Source: Corynebacterium sputi DSM 45148
Lineage (GTDB): Bacteria; Actinomycetota; Actinomycetes; Mycobacteriales; Mycobacteriaceae
DNA: 64,000 nucleotides
Direction: 5' to 3'
NCBI RefSeq assembly: GCF_000427865.1
Contig: NZ_ATYV01000010.1
Coordinates: forward strand, 62,001 to 126,000
Shown: piece by piece, positions 36,572 to 46,395 of the stretch
Position numbering within the stretch: position 1 is the stretch's first letter
Layout: every line of letters starts with the position of its first letter
Position numbers and translations under genes: made by a program
The notes under the pieces: generated by a model
What the model saw: the letters and a program-made list of their open reading frames with translations, nothing else
What the model was told of the DNA's origin: nothing
Databases searched by the model: none

Positions 36572-37915
36572 ATGTCCCGTCTTTTCGGTACCGATGGTGT
36601 TCGCGGGCTCGCCAACCAGGCGCTCACCGTCCCGCTCGCGATGAAGCTCGGAGCTGCTGCAGCCACGGTGCTGACCCGTGGCTCGGATCCATCCAAGCGT
36701 CGTCCTACCGCCGTGGTGGGTCGTGACCCGCGTGTCTCTGGCGAGATGCTTGCCGCTGCATTGTCGGCGGGCTTGGCGTCGAAGGGCGTGGACGTGCTGC
36801 GCGTTGGCGTGCTGCCGACCCCCGGTGTGGCGTTCCTGACTGATGAGTACGGCGCTGAACTTGGCGTCATGGTGTCCGCCTCGCACAACCCGATGCCTGA
36901 TAACGGCATCAAGTTCTTCGCATCCGGCGGCACGAAGCTCGATGACTCAGTGGAGAAGGAGATCGAGCGCGCTCTCCTGGAACTTGACGAGACCGGTCCG
37001 ACCGGTGCCGGAGTCGGCCGCATCTTCGAAGAGGCCACCGATGCATTGGATCGCTACCTGATCCACCTGGCGCACGCGGTTCCGCAGAAGCTCGATGGCA
37101 TCCGTGTTGTCGTTGATTGCGCTAATGGCGCGGCCTCTGAGGCGGCCCCCATGGCGTATGCCGCGGCTGGTGCGGATGTCGTGGCAATCCACGACAAGCC
37201 GGACTCTTACAACATCAACGCTGATTGCGGCTCGACCCACATTGAGATCGCCCAGCGTGCAGTCCTGGAGCATGGTGCGGACCTGGGCCTGTCCCACGAC
37301 GGTGACGCTGACCGTTGCTTGGCCGTGGACAGCGAAGGCAACATCATCGACGGTGACCAGATCATGGCGGTGCTGGCTGTCGCGATGAAGGAAGCCGGAC
37401 TGCTGCACCACAACACACTGGTCGGCACGGTCATGTCCAACCTTGGTCTGAAGCTCGCGATGGATGAGCAGGGCATCGATCTGCGCACCACCAAGGTTGG
37501 TGATCGCTACGTGCTCGCCGACCTCAACGCCGGCGATTACTCGCTCGGCGGCGAACAGTCCGGCCACATTGTGATCCCGGACCACGCCACCACCGGTGAC
37601 GGAACTCTCACCGGCCTGTACCTGATGGCACAGATGGCCAAGACCGGTAAGTCGCTGGCCGAATTGGCCTCCGTGATGAAGGTGCTGCCGCAGACTCTCA
37701 TCAACGTCCCGGTCGTGGACAAGACGGCCATCGTCGATAACCCCGAGGTCAAGGCTGCTATTGCCGCTGCCGAAGAAGAGCTTGGCAACACCGGTCGTGT
37801 GCTGCTGCGTGCCTCCGGTACGGAGGAGCTTTTCCGCGTGATGGTCGAGGCCGCCGACGCGGAGACCGCTCGCAAAATCGCCGGCCGACTTTCGGCAGTT
37901 GTCGCTTCGGTCTAG
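36572..37915 (+). CDS. glmM: Phosphoglucosamine mutase
   Basis: 447 residues. [11 protein letters not shown] at the N-terminus, the phosphoserine loop [14 protein letters not shown] with Ser104 as the phosphorylated residue, the metal loop [13 protein letters not shown] and the sugar-binding GGEQSGHIV are all present. It converts glucosamine-6-phosphate to glucosamine-1-phosphate for peptidoglycan precursors, and GlmS, later in this window, makes its substrate. The order rpsI-glmM-glmS is conserved in actinobacteria, but here the mevalonate cluster is inserted between them. Confidence 0.97.
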   Translation: MSRLFGTDGVRGLANQALTVPLAMKLGAAAATVLTRGSDPSKRRPTAVVGRDPRVSGEMLAAALSAGLASKGVDVLRVGVLPTPGVAFLTDEYGAELGVMVSASHNPMPDNGIKFFASGGTKLDDSVEKEIERALLELDETGPTGAGVGRIFEEATDALDRYLIHLAHAVPQKLDGIRVVVDCANGAASEAAPMAYAAAGADVVAIHDKPDSYNINADCGSTHIEIAQRAVLEHGADLGLSHDGDADRCLAVDSEGNIIDGDQIMAVLAVAMKEAGLLHHNTLVGTVMSNLGLKLAMDEQGIDLRTTKVGDRYVLADLNAGDYSLGGEQSGHIVIPDHATTGDGTLTGLYLMAQMAKTGKSLAELASVMKVLPQTLINVPVVDKTAIVDNPEVKAAIAAAEEELGNTGRVLLRASGTEELFRVMVEAADAETARKIAGRLSAVVASV

Positions 37916-38033
37916 CGAATATTTCCACGGGATAAACTGAGGCCCGTAGAATCACTCTTCAGGACGCCGGATTCGGTGAGATACCCAGCTCGCCGGTCCG
38001 GCTCAGTCAGTCTCATGGAAGAAGGTACTGGTA

Positions 38034-38711
38034 GTGCCGGATACGCCGGACATGTCGAGCATCGAGGCGCGTTTTGCCCCTGGTGAAGCTGATATCCCTG
38101 TCGAGGTTGTGGATCGGGATGGAGTGGTGCAGGGGGCCGTCGGGAAGCTTGAGGCGCATGTGCCGCCGGGCATCCTGCACCGCGCGTTCTCCCTCTTCCT
38201 CTTCGATGATGAAGGCCGGATGCTGCTGCAGCGTCGGGCGAAGGCGAAGTACCACTCGCCTCTGTTGCTGACCAACGCCACCTGCTCCCACCCGCTGCCG
38301 GGTGAGCCCGTCGTTGATGCCGTAGAGCGTCGCGCCGGCGAGGAACTCGGGGCGAAGGTGCATGATCTCGAGGAACTAGGCGTGGTGATCTACCAGGTCG
38401 ACGACGAGCGCACCGGTCTCTCGGAGCATGAGTACAACCACGTGTACGCGGGACGAGTGGACATGGACACCATTGATCTCAACCCGGACGAGGTGGACGA
38501 GATCGTCCTCCTTACCCCGCAGGCGCTCGCCGAGCGACGCGCCACCGAGCCGTTCACGCAGTGGTTCAACCACGTGTGGGGCATCGGATCGGAGAAATTC
38601 TCGAAGTATGGCTTCGATATCGAGGGCGTCGAGGGAATTGATGGACCGGCGGACGCGGCGCAGGCCGCAGCTGGAGTGGACGTTGTCGTCGATGAAGGGG
38701 ATCAGAAGTGA
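38034..38711 (+). CDS. idi: Isopentenyl-diphosphate isomerase, type I
   Basis: 225 residues from GTG 38034 with GAAGG 8 bases upstream. A Nudix-like type I IPP isomerase: LHRAFSLFLFDDEGRMLLQRR, catalytic Cys84 in TNATCSHPLPGE and the acidic pair in SEHEYNHVYAG. The C-terminus is longer than in E. coli Idi. It interconverts IPP and DMAPP. It overlaps mvk by 4 bp (GTGA) and heads the mevalonate cluster. A possible -10 (TAGAAT) is at 37947-37952. Confidence 0.93.
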   Translation: MPDTPDMSSIEARFAPGEADIPVEVVDRDGVVQGAVGKLEAHVPPGILHRAFSLFLFDDEGRMLLQRRAKAKYHSPLLLTNATCSHPLPGEPVVDAVERRAGEELGAKVHDLEELGVVIYQVDDERTGLSEHEYNHVYAGRVDMDTIDLNPDEVDEIVLLTPQALAERRATEPFTQWFNHVWGIGSEKFSKYGFDIEGVEGIDGPADAAQAAAGVDVVVDEGDQK

Positions 38712-39796
38712 CCGTGCCGGACAACCTTGATGACGGCCAGCCGACCCCGGAGCACATGCTCGGGTTCGCACCGTTCAGCAGCATCTCTGATGTTCCCCGC
38801 GGGATCGTCGGGGGAGCAGGAGACTTGCAGCGGTATTTGCCGGATGAGTCGGAGATCATCACCGAATTCGGCACCGCCTATGGCGAGGCCCATGCCAAGT
38901 CGATTTTGATCGGCGAGCACTCAGTGGTTTTCGGGCATCCTGCGATCGCAGTGCCGGTGACCTCCATCAGGACTGTCGCCCGAGTCGACGCAGAAGAAGG
39001 TCCGATCCGTTTCGGCATCGATGGCGACATCATCGGAATCGACGAGCTTCCGGAGCGACTTGCACCTCTTGGTGAGGCCGCGCGCGTTGCTTTGCGTGAG
39101 TTCGATGAGCCGGAGGAGGGCGTGCTCATCCGCATCCGTTCCGGCATTCCGCCCGCCGCGGGCCTGGGCGGTTCAGCCGCCGCGGCTCATGCCGTTATCG
39201 AGGGCATTCGTGCCTTCGTCGGCGGGGAGCTCTCTGAGGAGACGCGCTTTGAACTCGTCCAGACTGCTGAGCGAGTTGCGCACGGCAACCCCAGTGGGCT
39301 GGATGCCATGGCCACCCGTTCGAGGGTGCCGGTGATGTTCCATCAGGGTGAGACGCATGAGGTGAACGTCGGGAAGCCGTTCTGGCTTGTCATCGGTGAC
39401 ACGGGTGTCCGTGGAGCCACCTCGGATGCCGTGGCGCGCGTGCGCGGCTTCGTCAACCGTGACCCCGCTCGCGGTGAGGACCTGCTCAATCAGCTCGGTG
39501 AACTGACGCGCGGCGTTCAACGATTGCTTACCGACGGTGACGTCCCCAACCTCGGCGCCTGCCTCGACGCAGCACACCTGGCGCTGGAGGAGCTCGGCGT
39601 TGGACATCCGGCGACCAGCGAACTCGTCGCGGCAGCCCGCGAAGCTGGTGCTGTTGGCGCGAAGATTACCGGTGCTGGTTGCGGCGGCTGTGTCCTCGCT
39701 GTCGCAGAGAACGCAGAGATCGCCGACAAGGTCAGCCAAGCAATGACCGACGCCAATGGCGTGGCCACCTGGACCGTAGAAGTGGAGCGCAATTGA
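38708..39796 (+). CDS. mvk: Mevalonate kinase
   Basis: 362 residues from GTG 38708. A GHMP kinase with AHAKSILIGEHSVVFGHPA (motif 1), the ATP loop PPAAGLGGSAAAAHA and motif 3 KITGAGCGGCVLAV. The N-terminal ~50 residues precede the usual start of the fold, so a later in-frame start is possible. It phosphorylates mevalonate at the 5-hydroxyl. It is translationally coupled to idi and to mvaD. Confidence 0.92.
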   Translation: MTVPDNLDDGQPTPEHMLGFAPFSSISDVPRGIVGGAGDLQRYLPDESEIITEFGTAYGEAHAKSILIGEHSVVFGHPAIAVPVTSIRTVARVDAEEGPIRFGIDGDIIGIDELPERLAPLGEAARVALREFDEPEEGVLIRIRSGIPPAAGLGGSAAAAHAVIEGIRAFVGGELSEETRFELVQTAERVAHGNPSGLDAMATRSRVPVMFHQGETHEVNVGKPFWLVIGDTGVRGATSDAVARVRGFVNRDPARGEDLLNQLGELTRGVQRLLTDGDVPNLGACLDAAHLALEELGVGHPATSELVAAAREAGAVGAKITGAGCGGCVLAVAENAEIADKVSQAMTDANGVATWTVEVERN

Positions 39797-40773
39797 GCAC
39801 CGCCACCGCAGTAGCGCACCCGAATATTGCGCTCATTAAGTACTGGGGCAAGCGCGACGCGGCGGTGCAGCTGCCGGCGACTGGGTCGCTGTCGTTCACT
39901 CTCGGTATCGCGCCGACGACCACCACTGTCACCCTGGATCCCGCCCTCGCGGAGGACACCGGTGAACTCAATGGTGAGCCGATGAATGACAAGGAAGTTA
40001 GCCGCGTGCGCCGGTTCCTCGATCTGGTGCGGGAGCGTGCCGGGGGAGAGAACCTGCCCAAGGCCTCGGTCGTCAGCGTCAATGAGATCCCGACCGGGGC
40101 AGGCCTGGCCTCCTCGGCCTCCGGATTCGCTGCGCTGACCCTGGCTGCCACGGCCGCTTATGGACTGGAACAGACCCCCTCGGAAGCCTCCGCGCTGGCT
40201 CGTCGTGGCTCTGGTTCGGCGTGCCGGTCCATCTTCGGCGGACTGGTCGAATGGCTACCCGGCGATGATGAGGATGAACTGACCTCCCATGCGGTTGAAT
40301 TGCCGGATTCGGGACTGGAGCTAGCTCTGGTCGTCGCCGTGCTCAGCCCCGGTCGCAAAAAGATCGATTCCCGCGAAGCCATGCGGAACACCGTCGAGAC
40401 CTCCCCGTACTTCCCGGCGTGGGTCGAGACAGTCCCGGGTGAAATTGAGCAGATGAAGGATGCCATCGCGGCCGCTGACTTTACTGCCGTCGGGCAGCTC
40501 GCAGAGTCCAATGCTATGCGGATGCACGCCTCGATGCTGGGCGCGACGCCGCCAGTGCGGTACTGGAACGCAGACTCTGTCGCGGCTCTGGACCTGGTCG
40601 CCACTCTGCGGGAGGAGGGCACCGAGTGCTACGCCACGATGGACGCCGGCCCGAATGTGAAAGTCATCTGCCGCCCCGGCGACGCCGAGACCATCGCCGA
40701 ACGGTTCCGCGCTGAGTTCGGTGACATCGACGTGCTTGTCTCCGGCCACGGCCCTGCGGCGTACCTCGTCTGA
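39793..40773 (+). CDS. mvaD: Diphosphomevalonate decarboxylase
   Basis: 326 residues. The start is TTG 39793, overlapping the mvk TGA (TTGA); the longer frame from 39679 runs through mvk and is rejected. AHPNIALIKYWGKRD is the family hallmark; PTGAGLASSASGFAALT is the phosphate loop with the conserved Ser/Asp region RRGSGSACRSIFGG, and TMDAGPNVKV comes near the end. It performs the ATP-driven decarboxylation of mevalonate diphosphate to IPP. Confidence 0.94.
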   Translation: MSTATAVAHPNIALIKYWGKRDAAVQLPATGSLSFTLGIAPTTTTVTLDPALAEDTGELNGEPMNDKEVSRVRRFLDLVRERAGGENLPKASVVSVNEIPTGAGLASSASGFAALTLAATAAYGLEQTPSEASALARRGSGSACRSIFGGLVEWLPGDDEDELTSHAVELPDSGLELALVVAVLSPGRKKIDSREAMRNTVETSPYFPAWVETVPGEIEQMKDAIAAADFTAVGQLAESNAMRMHASMLGATPPVRYWNADSVAALDLVATLREEGTECYATMDAGPNVKVICRPGDAETIAERFRAEFGDIDVLVSGHGPAAYLV

Positions 40774-41849
40774 TGGGGTGGCCCACTGAGCCTCATGTGG
40801 GCGCTGCCTGCGGAAAGCTCTACGTCACTGGTGAATATGCGGTGATGACGCCGGGTGCCCGCGCGGTGCTCGTCGGCGTCGACCGTTTCCTCACGGCAAC
40901 GGTTCGAGGTGCTGATGGCCCGGGTTTCGTGCGCTCTGCGCACTTCGGACCCGAGGGGGCTGACAAGCGTAAATACGAATCGCTTCCCGACGGTCACCTC
41001 ACTTTCCTCACCCCACACTCCCCAGACATCGTCACTTCCGCAGTCCAGGTTGGCTACGAGGTCGCCGCACATCGCTCCGGTTCCGTGCGCGAACTGGAGA
41101 TCTCCATCGAGTCAGATCTCGACGACCCAGAGACCGGCCGCAAGTATGGGCTCGGCTCCAGCGGAGCGGTCACGGTGGCGCTCATTGATGCGATTACGAA
41201 GGCACATGACTGCGCGCTGAGACCGGTCGAGTTGTTTAAGGCCGCGTATCTGGCATCGGCACGGGCGGGCGCCCTCGGCAGCAGCGGTGACATCGCGTGC
41301 AGTGCTGCTGGCGGACTGGTGTTGTACTCCCGTCCCGAGCCTGTCGACACCGACGGTGACCTCAATGAACTGATCGCCGCAGAGTGGCCCGGGCTCATTC
41401 TCGAATCCACCGATTGGCCGGCGGTCATGACTTTCCTCATCGGATGGACTGGACGTCCGGTGAAGACGGATGAGCAGCTGGTGGCGGCGGGGAAGACGTC
41501 GGGAAGCACGTATGAATCCCTTGCGGAGGACGCGACGGCGGCCTCCGACCGGCTATGGGGCTCCCTGGAGAACCCAGAGGAGATCATGGCCGCGGTCAGC
41601 GATATGCGTGTGGTGCTGCGCAAGCACGCGCAGGCCAGGGGAGTGGTCATTGAAACGCCCCTGCTTGCAGCGTTGTCGGACAGTGCCGATTCGCAGGGAT
41701 TCGCTGGCAAGAGCTCTGGCGCCGGCGGCGGCGACTGCGGCATCGCGGTCGGGCTGCGCGATCCAGAAGCCGAAGACCAGATCCGGGCACGCTGGCGTGA
41801 GGACCTGATCCAGCCATTGGACGCAGGGCCGTGCCCGCGCAGGCCGTAG
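40773..41849 (+). CDS. pmk: Phosphomevalonate kinase
   Basis: 358 residues. Its ATG overlaps the mvaD TGA by one base. A GHMP kinase with CGKLYVTGEYAVMTPGA, the loop KYGLGSSGAVTVALID and the C-terminal KSSGAGGGDCGIAVG. It resembles the phosphomevalonate kinases of Gram-positive bacteria. It makes mevalonate diphosphate from mevalonate-5-phosphate, the substrate of the adjacent MvaD. The gene order mvk-mvaD-pmk is the same as in Streptomyces mevalonate clusters. Confidence 0.9.
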   Translation: MGWPTEPHVGAACGKLYVTGEYAVMTPGARAVLVGVDRFLTATVRGADGPGFVRSAHFGPEGADKRKYESLPDGHLTFLTPHSPDIVTSAVQVGYEVAAHRSGSVRELEISIESDLDDPETGRKYGLGSSGAVTVALIDAITKAHDCALRPVELFKAAYLASARAGALGSSGDIACSAAGGLVLYSRPEPVDTDGDLNELIAAEWPGLILESTDWPAVMTFLIGWTGRPVKTDEQLVAAGKTSGSTYESLAEDATAASDRLWGSLENPEEIMAAVSDMRVVLRKHAQARGVVIETPLLAALSDSADSQGFAGKSSGAGGGDCGIAVGLRDPEAEDQIRARWREDLIQPLDAGPCPRRP

Positions 41850-41895
41850 CGGAACCTAAACTAGGTTGGAACGTCGATGATATGAGGAGACCCCT

Positions 41896-42942
41896 ATGAG
41901 CAACGCCCCGTTGGACCACGCAGCGATTCCCCTGAGTTGGGTTGGGCCGGTCCGGGTCAGCGGCAACGTCATGGAGGATGAGGTCAAGGTCCCGATGGCG
42001 ACCTACGAGACCCCGCTGTGGCCCTCCTGTGGACGTGGCGCGAAGATCTCCCGAATGATTGAGGGGGGCATCACCTGCACTCTCGTCGACGAGCGCATGA
42101 CTCGCTCTGTGCTGTTTACTCTCGACTCCGCAGCCTCTGCGGTAGTGGCGCGGGATGAGATTCTCGGCCGGATGCCGCAGCTTCAGGAGGTTGTAGGCCG
42201 CTCGAGCCGCTTCGCGAAGCTCATCGACATCAACACGCAGATCTCCGGTCGGCTTCTCTTCGTCCGTTTCGAGTTCACCTCCGGTGACGCTTCGGGCCAC
42301 AATATGGCGACCCTCGCCGCTGAGAACCTCATGTCCTACCTCATGGAGCAGATGCCGCAGCTCGGTTACGGCTCCATCTCCGGAAACTTCTGCATCGACA
42401 AAAAGACCTCCGCCGTGAACGGCATCCTTGGCCGTGGCAAAAACATCATCGCCGAGGCCGTGATCCCGGAGGACATCGTTCGCGATCGACTGCGGACCAC
42501 CTCAAAGCGGCTGGTGGAGCTCAACGAGCGCAAGAACTTCGTCGGATCCATCCTCGCTGGCTCTTTGCGGTCGGCTAACGCCCACTACGCCAACATGCTC
42601 TTGGCGTTCTACCTGGCGACCGGTCAGGACGCCGCGAACATCGTCGAAGGTTCCCAGGGAATCACCCAGGTCGAGGACGTTGATGGCGCTGTGCGTTTCT
42701 CCTGCACCCTGCCGAACCTCATCGTCGGTTCGGTGGGCAATGGCAAGGGACTGGACTTTGTCGAGAACAACCTTCGCGAGATCGGTTGCATGGAGGATCG
42801 CGAGCCGGGTGACAACGCCCGTCGTCTGGCAGCTCTGTGCGCATCCATGGTGTGGTGTGGCGAGTTGTCGCTGATGGCAGCGCAGACCAACGAAGGTGAG
42901 CTCATGGACACGCACGTGAACATCGAGCGCGCAGCAAAGTAA
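41896..42942 (+). CDS. Hydroxymethylglutaryl-CoA reductase, short class I-like form
   Basis: 348 residues from ATG 41896, with GAGGAGA at 41884-41890. Motifs are KVPMATYETPLWPSCGRGAK (cis-loop Glu), FTSGDASGHNMATLAAEN (DAxGxNM), SILAGSLRSANAHYANMLLA with the cofactor/substrate loop, and C-terminal His340 in LMDTHVNIERAA. The NAHxANxxxAxFxAxGQD pattern resembles class I (eukaryote/archaeal-like) more than class II enzymes. It reduces HMG-CoA to mevalonate. It lacks a membrane anchor, so it is cytosolic. Confidence 0.88.
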   Translation: MSNAPLDHAAIPLSWVGPVRVSGNVMEDEVKVPMATYETPLWPSCGRGAKISRMIEGGITCTLVDERMTRSVLFTLDSAASAVVARDEILGRMPQLQEVVGRSSRFAKLIDINTQISGRLLFVRFEFTSGDASGHNMATLAAENLMSYLMEQMPQLGYGSISGNFCIDKKTSAVNGILGRGKNIIAEAVIPEDIVRDRLRTTSKRLVELNERKNFVGSILAGSLRSANAHYANMLLAFYLATGQDAANIVEGSQGITQVEDVDGAVRFSCTLPNLIVGSVGNGKGLDFVENNLREIGCMEDREPGDNARRLAALCASMVWCGELSLMAAQTNEGELMDTHVNIERAAK

Positions 42943-42995
42943 CTCGCACAGCCTTCTCTTAATGCCTTCTGTGCATGTCCAGAGGTATTCCTTCA

Positions 42996-43024
42996 GTGAC
43001 GGAACAGTGTTAGCCTCGTAAAAT
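42996..43024 (+). promoter_or_regulatory. Candidate promoter of the HMG-CoA synthase gene
   Basis: TAAAAT at 43019-43024 with a GTGACG hexamer about 17 bases upstream, inside the 187-bp gap between the reductase and the synthase. The -35 match is weak. Confidence 0.35.
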
Positions 43025-43129
43025 ACCGGTAACGTTCACCGCGATCAATATCGGCGGTAGAGTCGGAATAATGCTGTCCGAAGGCCCGGTAACCCATGCC
43101 CGAGCCGTGTTGTGAGAATGGAAGTACAG

Positions 43130-44329
43130 ATGAGCGAAGCAAACCAGGTGGCCGGTGTATCGGTCGGTATCGACGACATCTCCTTCGCCACGGGTTCCTA
43201 CCGTGTCGACCTCGCGGACATCGCACCGCGACTCGGCACTGAGCCGGCGAAGTACCACAAGGGCCTCGGCCAGGAACAGATGTCCGTTGTCGCCGCAGAC
43301 GAAGACCCGGTGACCATGGCTGCCGCCGCTGCGCTCCCGCTCATCGAGCGTGGCGGAACCGAGGGGCTGCGCACCCTGATGTTCGCTACTGAGACTGGCA
43401 TTGACCAGTCCAAGGCTGCAGGTGTCTACGTGCACGAACTGCTCGGGCTGCCGAATAACGTTCGTACCGTCGAGATGAAGCAGGCATGCTACTCGGCTAC
43501 CGCGGCCCTGCAGTTCGCCAGCGCGATCGTTGCTCGCAATCCCAAGGAGCGCGTGCTGGTTATTGCCTCCGATATCGCCCGCTACGACCTTGACTCGGCC
43601 GCTGAGCCGACCCAGGGTGCTGGCGCCGTCGCGATGATTATTTCCGCCAACCCGCGCGTTATTGAGCTCGACGCTGCCAACGGTGTCTTCACCAAGGACG
43701 TCATGGATTTCTGGCGCCCGAACTACCGTGCCCAGGCACTGGTTGAGGGCAAGCTCTCCATCAGCGCCTACGTTGAGGCTGTGGCCGGAGCATTTTCTGA
43801 CTACCAGGCCAACGGTGGCTCGGACTTCAACGACATCGACTTCTTCAGCTACCACCAGCCCTTCACCAAGATGGCTCAGAAAGCGCACCTGGGATTGGCT
43901 GAGAGCCTCGGTATCGAGATCGACAAGGCAGCCGCCGACGAAAAGATCGGCGCAACCCTGGGCTACAACCGACGCATCGGCAACAGCTACACCGCCTCCG
44001 CCTACTTCGGTCTGCTGGCGCTGCTCGATACCGATGAGGATCTGACCGGTAAGCGCGTTGCCATCGCTTCCTACGGCTCTGGCTGTGTCGCCGAGTTCCT
44101 CACCGGTCGTGTCGTTGAGGGATACAAGAAGCACATCCGTGCCGACGAGCACCTGGAGATTCTGGACACCCGCGTCCAGCTCGACGACGCCACCTACTAC
44201 GCCGCGCAGCAGCGCGTCATCGAGGACCAGGGCAACTACTCCAACCGCGAAGAGGGAATGCTCCGAGGCAAGGGCTCGTTCGCATGGGCCGGAGTTGAGG
44301 GCGACAAGCGAATCTACGTGCGCCGCTAG
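43130..44329 (+). CDS. Hydroxymethylglutaryl-CoA synthase
   Basis: 399 residues from ATG 43130 (GGAAG at 43120-43124; GTG 43112 and ATG 43118 are less well placed). A thiolase-fold bacterial HMG-CoA synthase with the full triad: Glu88 (FATETGID), Cys120 (MKQACYSATAAL) and His242 (SYHQPFTKM). It condenses acetyl-CoA and acetoacetyl-CoA. It completes the set from acetoacetyl-CoA to DMAPP in this cluster; only the thiolase is missing and could be supplied from elsewhere. A terminator follows directly. Confidence 0.93.
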   Translation: MSEANQVAGVSVGIDDISFATGSYRVDLADIAPRLGTEPAKYHKGLGQEQMSVVAADEDPVTMAAAAALPLIERGGTEGLRTLMFATETGIDQSKAAGVYVHELLGLPNNVRTVEMKQACYSATAALQFASAIVARNPKERVLVIASDIARYDLDSAAEPTQGAGAVAMIISANPRVIELDAANGVFTKDVMDFWRPNYRAQALVEGKLSISAYVEAVAGAFSDYQANGGSDFNDIDFFSYHQPFTKMAQKAHLGLAESLGIEIDKAAADEKIGATLGYNRRIGNSYTASAYFGLLALLDTDEDLTGKRVAIASYGSGCVAEFLTGRVVEGYKKHIRADEHLEILDTRVQLDDATYYAAQQRVIEDQGNYSNREEGMLRGKGSFAWAGVEGDKRIYVRR

Positions 44330-44345
44330 CCGTTCCCACACTGAG

Positions 44346-44377
44346 CCGGGGAGTCCACATCGGACTCCTCGGTTTTT
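44346..44377 (+). terminator. Terminator of the mevalonate cluster
   Basis: An 11-bp stem with one G-T wobble (44346-44356 with 44362-44372) followed by five T. Confidence 0.87.
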
Positions 44378-44409
44378 GTGTGCCTAAGGATCCTCCCTCC
44401 GAAATTTCC

Positions 44410-44443
44410 GGGAACCGATTGGCGTCTCGCTACGTCCAACTAG
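44410..44443 (+). promoter_or_regulatory. ECF-sigma-type promoter of the unknown three-gene operon
   Basis: GGGAACC (44410-44416), 16 bases, then CGTCCAACTAG (44433-44443). The block from CGTC matches the esxU promoter at 12 of 14 positions, and the -35 block is identical. This suggests that one ECF factor controls both operons. Confidence 0.75.
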
Positions 44444-44477
44444 TTGAGAGGACTTTCACACGGGGAGGGGCTTAAAC

Positions 44478-44794
44478 ATGCAGACCATCGACATCCTGGT
44501 CGAAGACGCCGAACGATTGGTGGCACGGATTAGAGAGAGCGCACGATCGCGGACGTCGCGCTGGGGTGATGTACCGAATGCGCCGTCCACTGCGGTTGGG
44601 CAGGGGTTTGGGGGCATCGGAACTCGGCTAGAGGTTGCCGTCGATAGACTTCGTGATCTCGGCAATGAGGGGGCCAGCCGCTTTGGCAGTCACGGACAGG
44701 CACTATCTGACTTACTCCAGTCTGTAGGACAGTCAGATGGCGCTAGCGCCGACATCCTGCGAGGAATGATTTCGAACGATGAGGCCAGCCTCTG

Positions 44795-44795
<1 letters not shown>
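44478..44795 (+). CDS. Small helical protein, possible EspC/WXG100-type T7SS substrate
   Basis: 105 residues from ATG 44478 with GGGGAGGGG upstream. It has no signal peptide or membrane helix. Two predicted helices flank a Gly-rich middle (GWGDV-like SRWGDVPNAP, then GQGFGGIGTRLEVAVDRLRDLG), and the C-terminus is helical and acidic. Size, composition and its ECF promoter are similar to those of Esx/EspC-type secreted proteins, but no canonical central WXG turn is present. First gene of a three-gene operon; its TGA overlaps the next ATG. Confidence 0.6.
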
Positions 44796-46092
<1,297 letters not shown>

Positions 46093-46096
<4 letters not shown>

Positions 46097-46395
46097 CGGT
46101 GGCGTACGAATCTACAGACAACACCGGTGCGCTGAACCGGATCGACATCGCAGAGCGTCGCTATCACGCGGCGGCACGGGACATGGATGCCAGATGGACG
46201 AAAGCCCTCGCCAAGGCGAAGGCTGAATTACAGGAAGCGAAGCAAAAGTCGGCGCGACGCGCGTCTGGGGCACAGCGAAACGGGTTGGGAAGTCGGTTTC
46301 TTCCGGTGCCGGGGAAGGGACACGTCGGGAAGCGGTCTGGAGCGGTTAAAGCGGTGCTCCAGACCGGAGGTCACCGCGGTCAGGAGACGGTGTAG
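46093..46395 (+). CDS. Small basic helical protein of unknown function
   Basis: 100 residues from GTG 46093, overlapping the previous stop (GTGA); GTG 46090 is an alternative. An N-terminal helical part (LNRIDIAERRYHAAARDMDARW, then KALAKAKAELQEAKQKSARR) looks coiled-coil-like, followed by a basic Gly-rich tail. It has no signal peptide or membrane helix. Third gene of the ECF-controlled operon; it could be a partner or chaperone of the repeat protein, which is inference. Its 3' end overlaps the convergent hydrolase by 16 bp. Confidence 0.55.

Noticed and set aside
41850..41880. GGAACC-N15-CGTC before the HMG-CoA reductase gene as a third ECF promoter
   Set aside because: The spacer is 15 bases, shorter than in the two convincing cases. 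The context after CGTC differs (GATGA versus YAACTAG), and the start codon is only about 20 bases away.
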